12,107 bases of DNA. Origin: Oxalobacteraceae bacterium (GTDB lineage Bacteria > Pseudomonadota > Gammaproteobacteria > Burkholderiales > Burkholderiaceae_D). A program made the translations under genes and the position numbers. The number at the start of each line of letters is the position of its first letter. Position 1 is the first letter of the stretch. This document shows positions 7,548 to 12,107 of the stretch, piece after piece. A model generated the notes under the pieces. That model saw only the letters and a program-made list of their open reading frames with translations, was not told the origin of the DNA and ran no database searches. The stretch lies in NCBI GenBank assembly GCA_027485535.1, contig JAIXQV010000281.1, positions 1-12,107 on the forward strand. The letters are read 5' to 3'.

Positions 7548-7754
7548 ATGATGAAGAATGTCGGACACACAGACCGCGCCATCCGCGTGTTCATTGGCGC
7601 CCTGCTGGTCTTGCTCTCCCTGCTGAACGTGATCGGCCCATGGGGATGGATAGGCCTGCTGCCCATCGCCACCGGTCTGCTCAGGTTCTGCCCCACTTAC
7701 GCCGTACTGGGTCTGCGCTCTTGCCCGGTGGAGCAAAGCGCCGATAGCGCTTAA
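7548..7754 (+). CDS. DUF2892 (YgaP-like transmembrane domain) protein
   Basis: A 68-aa inner-membrane protein. It begins MMKNVGHTDRAIRVFIGALL and has two hydrophobic segments (about 12-28 and 31-46), the second around GPWGWIGLLPIATGLL, then FCPTYAVLGLRSCP. This pattern (N-terminal NVGxxDRxIR, a GWIGLxPxxTGL core and a Cys-Pro...Cys-Pro tail) is characteristic of DUF2892, which occurs alone or fused to rhodanese domains as in YgaP. The function of stand-alone members is not established; a link to sulfur or redox chemistry is only suggested by the rhodanese fusions. A good AAGGAG site at 7536-7541 suits ATG 7548 or 7551. It stands alone, divergent from the efflux operon, and ends just before an intrinsic terminator. 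Family call confident. Confidence 0.88.
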   Translation: MMKNVGHTDRAIRVFIGALLVLLSLLNVIGPWGWIGLLPIATGLLRFCPTYAVLGLRSCPVEQSADSA

Positions 7755-7762
7755 GCACCGAT

Positions 7763-7800
7763 CGCCGCTGGCTTGTTCCCCACAAGGCCGGCGGCGTTTT
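7763..7800 (+). terminator. Intrinsic terminator after the DUF2892 gene
   Basis: CGCCGC...TGGCTTGT / ACAAGGCC...GCGGCG forms a long imperfect GC-rich stem around a TCCCC loop, followed by TTTT at 7797-7800. It begins nine bases after the stop codon. On the minus strand no T run follows the stem, so it should act mainly on plus-strand transcription. Confidence 0.75.
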
Positions 7801-7826
7801 GGTGAACTGCAATTAGCCGCTGGAGG

Positions 7827-8372
7827 CTAGTGGTGACTCTTTTCGGTGATGTAATCCATCAGCGCTAAAAGGACGCCCGAGAGCACAAAAGTGCCATGCA
7901 AAACCAGCAACCACATCAAGTTGCCTTTATCCATCTCATCGATCGACATAAATGACTTCAGCAGATGGATGCCAGAGATCGCGACGATCGACGCAATCAG
8001 TTTGAGTTTCAGGCCGCTGAAGTCCACCGTGCCCATCCAATCCGGGCGATCCTTATGCGAGGCAACGTCGATCTTGGAGACGAAGTTTTCGTAGCCCGAG
8101 AAAATCACCATCAGCACGAGGTTGCCGGCTAACGACAAGTCGATCAGGGTCAATACCCACAGAATGACTTGCGACTCATCTGCACTGGCGACGAGCGGAA
8201 AGAAGTGAATCAACTCCTGAATGAATTTAAACATCAGGACGGCCAGGCTGCCGATCAAGCCCAGATAAAACGGCGCCATCAACCAGCGCGCACCAAAAAT
8301 AATGCGCTCGAGCGGGCTCTCAAACTGCTTTAGTCCGTCTTCGACGCTATCGAGTTGTTTGTCAATTGGCAT
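7827..8372 (-). CDS. yqhA: YqhA / UPF0114 family membrane protein
   Basis: A 181-aa inner-membrane protein with about four hydrophobic helices (roughly 31-55, 69-92, 125-142 and 152-172). Family signatures are visible: RIIFGARWLMAPFYLGLIGS near the N terminus, a central FSGYENFVSKID, DFSGLKLKLIASIVAISGIH, and the C-terminal WLLVLHGTFVLSGVLLALMD. Length matches the family. Molecular function is not known. The ATG at 8372 lacks a clear Shine-Dalgarno. A perfect TTGACA hexamer lies on this strand at 8403-8398 but has no matching -10 at the right distance, so it may be coincidental. It lies downstream of the MerR-family gene on the same strand after a 126-bp gap, and could be transcribed from there or on its own. 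It faces the DUF2892 gene with a terminator between them. Confidence 0.9.
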   Translation of the reverse strand: MPIDKQLDSVEDGLKQFESPLERIIFGARWLMAPFYLGLIGSLAVLMFKFIQELIHFFPLVASADESQVILWVLTLIDLSLAGNLVLMVIFSGYENFVSKIDVASHKDRPDWMGTVDFSGLKLKLIASIVAISGIHLLKSFMSIDEMDKGNLMWLLVLHGTFVLSGVLLALMDYITEKSHH

Positions 8373-8458
8373 ATTGAGGGCATGTCAGTGATCATGATGT
8401 CAAAGGATACTCCCCTATTATGACGTCGCTGCGACCGCTCGACTATCCCCTACCGCAG

Positions 8459-8485
8459 CACGCCACACCGCGAGGTGGAGGCGTG
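8459..8485. other. Hairpin in the gap between the MerR-family and YqhA genes
   Basis: CACGCC / GGCGTG with an inner CACC / GGTG pair can form about 10 bp around a four-base loop. It lies just after the MerR-family stop codon on the minus strand, but no T run follows on either strand. It could mark a Rho-dependent or RNA-stabilising 3' end rather than an intrinsic terminator. Confidence 0.3.
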
Positions 8486-8498
8486 ATGTCCGAGGCCG

Positions 8499-9446
8499 TC
8501 AGATCTGGATACCCTCGATCTCGATTAAGCGCGCCAAGCTGTCCTCCAAAATCCCACGTGCCATGCCCGCCGATTGATTCAGCTGCGCATGCAGCTGCGC
8601 ATCTTCGACGTTGCGGTTGGCACATTCGCTGCTGTACTGCTCGAAGGCTGCCAAGTTAATGATGAGCTCTGCAAGGTGGTTGGGGCATTCACAGGCAATG
8701 GTTCCGGATAAGGTTGCTACACGCGCGAGTTGTGCGTTATCGAACCGCCGTGGCTGATTGCCGACCAATGCGGGCGGAGGCGTTACGCGCGAGGTATCTA
8801 CCGCACCATTGGGCAGCGCACGACAAGCGCGATGTACCTCTGACGCAGTGACCAGCCCTTTGAGGCAAATAATCCCTGCGCGCTCCAACTGCTCTATTGA
8901 GGCGCGGGTTGCGAATTTATAGAGCACCACAGCATTAATGCCACCAGTGTCTAGCAGCAAGCGCCTGACCTGATCGAGCGATTTCTCATTGATCGTCACA
9001 ATATCGAATACCACGACATCCGCCTGCTTCTCGCCGGTGGCCGAGTGATGAGCGTCGTTTCGCTCAACAATCTCGATATCCTCGAAACGAAGCAAGTCAC
9101 GGCCGAGTCTCACACGAGGTGCATCGTCCAGAAACATCACGCGCCGCCTGAAGCGCGGCGGCGCCTTCGGCTCCGCCGCCACGCTACCGGAGGCGTTCAG
9201 CAATTGTTTCAGGCGATCAATCGGGAGTTTCGCAACGCTGCTGACCGCATGGCCGCGCTCGGTCAATTGCTTCACCAACGAGACCTTCAGGATGTCGACC
9301 TCTGAGTACAAGCGCCGGCCCGTCTCTGTACGCCCTGGCACGATCAGCTCATAACGCCGCTCCCAAACGCGCAAGGTTTCCGGGTGCATGTGAGTGCGGC
9401 GTGCAACAACACCGATGCTGTACTGATGCTTACTGTCTGCGTCCAT
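8499..9446 (-). CDS. MerR-family transcriptional regulator with Rossmann-like and Cys/His C-terminal domains
   Basis: A 315-aa regulator. Residues 9-78 form a MerR winged helix (IGVVARRTHMHPETLRVWER, then PGRTETGRRLYSEVDI). Residues 102-200 alternate strands and helices (RRVMFLDD, DVVVFDIV, NAVVLYKF, GIICLKGLV), like a Rossmann or cobalamin-binding-type fold. The DxHxxG cobalamin ligand motif of CarH/LitR-type regulators is absent, so B12 binding is unlikely. Residues 240-313 form a helical C-terminal domain with LSGTIACECPNHLAELI and YSSEC, i.e. C252, C254, H257 and C275. Start: the ATG at 9446 has a GAGG site five bases upstream; a TTG at 9479 would add 11 residues. A TATAAA-like -10 lies on this strand at 9517-9512. 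It is divergent from the secreted-protein gene, a likely target. DNA-binding family certain; signal unknown. Confidence 0.85.
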   Translation of the reverse strand: MDADSKHQYSIGVVARRTHMHPETLRVWERRYELIVPGRTETGRRLYSEVDILKVSLVKQLTERGHAVSSVAKLPIDRLKQLLNASGSVAAEPKAPPRFRRRVMFLDDAPRVRLGRDLLRFEDIEIVERNDAHHSATGEKQADVVVFDIVTINEKSLDQVRRLLLDTGGINAVVLYKFATRASIEQLERAGIICLKGLVTASEVHRACRALPNGAVDTSRVTPPPALVGNQPRRFDNAQLARVATLSGTIACECPNHLAELIINLAAFEQYSSECANRNVEDAQLHAQLNQSAGMARGILEDSLARLIEIEGIQI

Positions 9447-9595
9447 CTTGACCTCGGTCTCGGGGTATTGCCCTTGCAAGGAAGCTACTCAGCGCCATTG
9501 CAAAGGTTTTGTTTATATTTTGAAGTTGTCCGAGCAATAGTAGCACTACGCACAGCAATTTCTCAATAATTTATGGGCTTACTTGAGAAGATATT

Positions 9596-9666
9596 TTGTT
9601 TTAAACAATAAAAATCGCGATATTGACCAGATTATTAAGTACTTAATCGAAACTTTTTAAGCACTT
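9596..9666. promoter_or_regulatory. Cluster of operator-like palindromes
   Basis: The AT-rich gap between the MerR-family gene and the secreted-protein gene holds TTGTTT-T-AAACAA (9596-9608) and a perfect 14-bp palindrome ATTAAGTACTTAAT (9634-9647). The core TTAAGTACTT (9635-9644) recurs as TTAAGCACTT at 9657-9666, exactly 22 bp later, about two helical turns. They lie roughly 70-100 bp upstream of the predicted start of the secreted-protein transcript. The rest of the gap 9447-9785 holds the promoter at 9703-9730 and further TTGTTT repeats. Confidence 0.4.
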
Positions 9667-9702
9667 TTCTCGCCTTGTTTTAGTTTTTGTTTAAATTTAA
9701 TG

Positions 9703-9730
9703 TTGACATAACCTGTTCACATGGTAAAGT
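9703..9730 (+). promoter_or_regulatory. Sigma70-type promoter for the secreted-protein gene
   Basis: A perfect -35 TTGACA (9703-9708) is followed after 16 bp by TAAAGT (9725-9730), with TGG just before it that fits an extended -10. Transcription would begin near 9737, giving a leader of about 50 nt to the ATG at 9786. Confidence 0.65.
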
Positions 9731-9785
9731 CCGTCCAGTTGTTTTAATTTTTACCTACTCATCCCCACTTTTGATGGAGCACCCC

Positions 9786-10208
9786 ATGGTCAAGAACATC
9801 GTATTTGCCGCCGCACTGGTTTCGACCTCAATCGCTTTTGCGGGCAATTCGCAAAACGCTGCAGTCATCTCCGACAAAGATGAAATCATGACGGTAGTCG
9901 TGGCGGAGAACACCTGGGCAGTGGTCGCAGCCAACAGCAGCAAGGGCTTCACCAAACTGCGCGAGTTTCATGACATGGGCGATGCTGGCGTTCAGCAAAT
10001 CGACTACGTCGTCAATTGCAGCAACCGCAAACTGTCGATGGCTGACTTCAAAGTGCTGACCGGCATGTCAGCAAAAAATACGCAGGATAATGATCGTAGT
10101 ATCGCTGAGCTGAGCTTTTATAAGCCAGTCATTCAGCACGACATCAACATCGTTGACAATGTATGTGGTGGCAAATTGGCGATGGGTAAAGCGTCTTCGG
10201 TCAACTAA
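9786..10208 (+). CDS. Secreted/periplasmic protein of unknown function
   Basis: A 140-aa exported protein. MVKNIVFAAALVSTSIAFAG is a clear Sec signal with an AFA cleavage site after residue 19. The mature protein of about 120 aa has strand-like segments (IMTVVVAENTWAVVAAN, QQIDYVVNCSNRKLSMADFK, ELSFYKPVIQHDINIVDNVC) and two cysteines, C78 and C127, that could form a disulfide. The layout, a strand then an xxDCxxRxxxx-like segment and a late Cys near the end, resembles small surface-adhesin-E-like periplasmic proteins, but no firm match can be claimed. The ATG at 9786 is chosen because a GGAG site (9776-9779) and the signal peptide both fit it; the frame is open back to 9687 only through the promoter. 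It is transcribed alone from a good promoter, ends at a strong terminator, and is divergent from the MerR-family gene. Confidence 0.85.
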   Translation: MVKNIVFAAALVSTSIAFAGNSQNAAVISDKDEIMTVVVAENTWAVVAANSSKGFTKLREFHDMGDAGVQQIDYVVNCSNRKLSMADFKVLTGMSAKNTQDNDRSIAELSFYKPVIQHDINIVDNVCGGKLAMGKASSVN

Positions 10209-10220
10209 GACCCACATGCA

Positions 10221-10257
10221 AAACGCCGCCTGGTTTACCGGCGGCGTTTTTGTTTTT
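10221..10257. terminator. Bidirectional intrinsic terminator
   Basis: AAACGCCGCC-TGGTTTACC-GGCGGCGTTT is a perfect GC-rich stem followed by a T-rich run to 10257. The left side is preceded by an A run, so the reverse strand also reads stem then TTTT. It lies between the convergent secreted-protein gene (ends 10208) and DUF2237 gene (ends 10317) and should serve both. Confidence 0.88.
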
Positions 10258-10316
10258 GGTGTGCTCTCAGCACTGCGCACAGAAGCAGGCAAGGCGTCGA
10301 CTAGCTGGTTGAAAGC

Positions 10317-10679
10317 TTACTGCTGGTGCTGATATTCGAGCAGATGCGCCAAGTCAACGTATTGGAGTGCATTGATATGCGTACTTTCCAAGACCACGTT
10401 CGGCGCGACGCCTGCATCAAATGCCTCTTTCCAGCGCAGCGCACACAGACACCAGCGGTTCCCTGCAACCAGCCCCGGAAACCGATACTCTGGGCGTGGT
10501 GTCGACAAATCATTACCGCGTTGGCGCGAGAATGTCAGAAACTCATCGGTCATCTCTGCGCAAATGACATGCGAACCTCTATCAGTGGCATCGGTATTAC
10601 AGCAGCCGTCACGGAAGTAGCCTGTCATCGGCTCTGTGGAACACACTTGCAGCGGCGTACCGAGTACATTGATGGCCAT
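10317..10679 (-). CDS. DUF2237 family protein
   Basis: A 120-aa soluble protein that follows the DUF2237 pattern along its whole length: NVLGTPLQVCSTEPMTGYFR, then DGCCNTDATDRGSHVICAEM, then a GNDLSTPRPEYRFPGL block, and RWCLCALRWKEAFDAGVAP. Six cysteines are present (C13, C26, C27, C40, C77, C79), several of them in conserved positions, which suggests metal binding or disulfides. The family's biochemical role is not known to me. The ATG at 10679 has a purine-rich AAAGGA site about nine bases upstream. It is head to head with the MORN-repeat gene, with only 29 bp between the start codons, so each promoter must overlap the other gene or its leader. Family call very sure, function unknown. Confidence 0.92.
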   Translation of the reverse strand: MAINVLGTPLQVCSTEPMTGYFRDGCCNTDATDRGSHVICAEMTDEFLTFSRQRGNDLSTPRPEYRFPGLVAGNRWCLCALRWKEAFDAGVAPNVVLESTHINALQYVDLAHLLEYQHQQ

Positions 10680-10708
10680 GACGCATTTTCCTTTCTCGAG
10701 ACATCACT

Positions 10709-11200
10709 ATGAATAAACTGCTCAGACTATGGTTATTGTTGCTATGTGTGGCGCTGCCCAACCTTCTACTCGCGCAGGAAAATAGCTGGATCGCCGATAA
10801 AAAAGGTTGCAGGATAGCGAATCTCGCGCCGCAAGATGGCGAAAGCGTCGAGTGGTCCGGCGCTTGCCGCCAAGGTCTTGCGCACGGCGATGGTACGCTG
10901 ACCTGGTCGATGGCTGGTGTGGTCACCGAAATTTACCAAGGTAGCATGGTCGATGGCTATGCCGAGGGTCAGGGAAAACTCTGGCGACGTGGCGGCGCCT
11001 ACGTCGGCGAGTGGAAGCGCAGCATGCAACATGGACGGGGTCGCTACCAGGATGAAGACGGCAGCTGGTACCAAGGTGAGTGGGCAGACGGTGTGCCACA
11101 CGGCGCCGGCAAAATGCGGACGCCGGATGGCAAAGTCTTGGAAGGCAACTGGATTCATGGCGATCTCGAGGAGCCCGACGCGATGCCCAACAAAACCTGA
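10709..11200 (+). CDS. Secreted MORN-repeat protein
   Basis: A 163-aa exported protein. Residues 1-22 are a Sec signal (MNKLLRLWLLLLCVALPNLL, cleavage likely after LLA). The mature part holds four to five MORN repeats: a degenerate one at about 48-68 (WSGACRQGLAHGDGTLTW), then YQGSMVDGYAEGQGKLW, YVGEWKRSMQHGRGRY, YQGEWADGVPHGAGKM and a partial LEGNWIHG. C34 and C53 could form a disulfide. MORN repeats build a flat beta-sheet scaffold; bacterial secreted members are poorly characterised. The start has only a weak GAG upstream, and the signal peptide supports it. The FAD oxidoreductase frame begins 42 bp downstream with no terminator between, so the two may be co-transcribed. Confidence 0.9.
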   Translation: MNKLLRLWLLLLCVALPNLLLAQENSWIADKKGCRIANLAPQDGESVEWSGACRQGLAHGDGTLTWSMAGVVTEIYQGSMVDGYAEGQGKLWRRGGAYVGEWKRSMQHGRGRYQDEDGSWYQGEWADGVPHGAGKMRTPDGKVLEGNWIHGDLEEPDAMPNKT

Positions 11201-11242
11201 CCCGATCAGTCCATGCCGATTTAATCTAATCGCTTGAATTCA

Positions 11243-12107
11243 GTGCAGACAGCTCAGCGTAGCGATGTGGTTGTGATTGGTGCCGGCATCGTCGGCACGA
11301 CGCTCGCGCTCAAGCTGCAGGCGCATGGCCACGCGGTCACTCTGATCGATCGCGATCACCCGGGGGCTGCGACCAGTTTCGGTAATGCCGGACTGATCGA
11401 GCGCTCGGCGGTATTTCCGTATGCATTTCCGCGCGACCTTCGCACCTTGCTGGCCTATGCACTGCAGCGCTCCCCCGCAGCGCATTATCACTGGCAAGCC
11501 CTGCCGTCTCTACTCCCTTATCTCGGGGCCTATTGGCAGCACTCATCTGCGCGCAATTATCCTGCCGCGATTAACGGTGCGCTGCCCTTGATCGAGCATA
11601 GCTGGTCAGAACACGCACCGCTGATTGAAGCGGCTGGCGCAAGTGCATTAGTGAATCGACACGGATGGATCAAGGTATGGCGCAGCGCGCGCGCTGAGCG
11701 TATCGCCTTGCGGCAAGCGGAACAGAGTCGCGACTATGGGTTAAGCGTGCGGGTCTTGTCGAGCGCAGAGCTACGCATAGCAGAACCCAACCTGAGTGCA
11801 GTCGCCCAAGGCGGTGTGCATTATCCGGATTCACGACAGATTCAAGACCCGTATGACCTCACGCTGGCTTACTTGAAGTTGTTCGAGCATCGTGGTGGTC
11901 GCTTTCTACGAGGCGATGCTGACACACTGCTCGCAGATGGTGACGGTTGGCAGGTAAATACCAGTATTGGTCAGGTTCACGCACCGCGAGCCGCGATTGC
12001 ACTGGGCCCTTGGGGCGAATCACTGGCACGTCGTCTTGGCTACCGTTTGAATATGGGTGTCAAGCGCGGCTACCACATGCATTTCGATCGTAGCGCCGCA
12101 TCACTCT
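11243..12107 (+). CDS. FAD-dependent oxidoreductase, DadA/DAO family, N-terminal part (cut by window edge)
   Basis: About 288 codons are open to the window edge. The N terminus has the FAD-binding dinucleotide fold VVVIGAGIVGTTLALKLQAH (GxGxxG), then VTLIDRDHPG and the family block TSFGNAGLIERSAVFPYAFP, typical of D-amino-acid dehydrogenase-like enzymes. A second FAD-contacting segment is AAIALGPWGESLARRLGYRL, followed by KRGYHMHF. Enzymes of this family oxidise D-amino acids, glycine derivatives or other amines to keto/oxo products with electrons passed to FAD; the substrate here cannot be told. The start is uncertain: GTG at 11243 or TTG at 11234 in the same frame, both without a clear ribosome site, and an in-frame TAA at 11222-11224 bars anything earlier. 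The gene probably continues for a further 100 or more codons. Confidence 0.87.
   Translation, partial: MQTAQRSDVVVIGAGIVGTTLALKLQAHGHAVTLIDRDHPGAATSFGNAGLIERSAVFPYAFPRDLRTLLAYALQRSPAAHYHWQALPSLLPYLGAYWQHSSARNYPAAINGALPLIEHSWSEHAPLIEAAGASALVNRHGWIKVWRSARAERIALRQAEQSRDYGLSVRVLSSAELRIAEPNLSAVAQGGVHYPDSRQIQDPYDLTLAYLKLFEHRGGRFLRGDADTLLADGDGWQVNTSIGQVHAPRAAIALGPWGESLARRLGYRLNMGVKRGYHMHFDRSAASL

Noticed and set aside
7371..7736. Minus-strand ORFs of 98-121 aa opposite the DUF2892 gene
   Set aside because: They run through the divergent promoter gap and opposite a clear DUF2892 gene with a good ribosome site; composition is not protein-like.
8398..8403. Perfect TTGACA on the minus strand upstream of the YqhA gene as a promoter
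   Set aside because: No reasonable -10 lies 15-19 bp downstream of it, and the start codon is only 25 bp away; not enough to call a promoter.
8499..9446. B12-dependent photoreceptor (CarH/LitR type) call for the MerR-family protein
   Set aside because: The DxHxxG cobalamin-ligand motif is absent from the middle domain, so only the general family is called.
9687..9785. Upstream extension of the secreted-protein gene to 9687
   Set aside because: It would overlap the TTGACA promoter and put 33 extra residues before a perfect signal peptide; GGAG at 9776-9779 supports the ATG at 9786.
10766..11158. 130-aa minus-strand ORF opposite the MORN-repeat gene
   Set aside because: It is antisense to a clear signal-peptide and MORN-repeat coding sequence and shows no features of its own.

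Overview
This window looks like a piece of a moderately GC-rich Pseudomonadota chromosome, most likely gamma- or betaproteobacterial. The signs are an HAE1-type RND pump with a NodT-type outer-membrane lipoprotein, a YqhA/UPF0114 membrane protein, a DUF2237 protein, sigma70-like promoters and GC-rich hairpin terminators with U tracts. Species cannot be told from the sequence. There are no rRNA or tRNA genes, insertion sequences, CRISPR arrays or phage genes.

Left edge (1-1658): the N-terminal part of an ArsR-like regulator runs leftward off the window. Facing away from it are two unrecognised genes on the plus strand, about 267 and 100 aa, in DNA that looks AT-richer than the rest. The gap holds an AT-rich palindrome and a TATAAT element, which would suit control by the ArsR-like protein. 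The second orphan overlaps the end of the efflux operon by 32 bp, tail to tail.

Centre (1627-7393, minus strand): a tight tripartite efflux operon ordered outer-membrane factor, periplasmic adaptor, RND pump. Both junctions are 4-bp stop/start overlaps, so translation is probably coupled. The pump keeps the paired Asp and the Lys of the proton relay and should work. No dedicated regulator lies beside it.

Right half (7548-12107): small, mostly single-gene units. These are a DUF2892 two-helix membrane protein (plus) ending at a terminator, a YqhA/UPF0114 membrane protein (minus), and a MerR-family regulator (minus) with an unusual C-terminal half. An AT-rich, palindrome-laden intergenic region separates the regulator from a divergent gene for a 140-aa secreted protein of unknown function, which has a good promoter and a bidirectional terminator. 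Then come a DUF2237 protein (minus) and, head to head only 29 bp away, a secreted MORN-repeat protein (plus). Last is the N-terminal part of an FAD-dependent amine/D-amino-acid oxidoreductase (DadA-like), cut by the window edge.

Nothing here is an obvious new multi-gene system. The most interesting parts are the two orphan genes at 455-1658, with a possible frameshift site; the MerR regulator with a Cys/His-bearing C-terminal domain and its operator-like intergenic DNA; and the uncharacterised secreted protein across from it.
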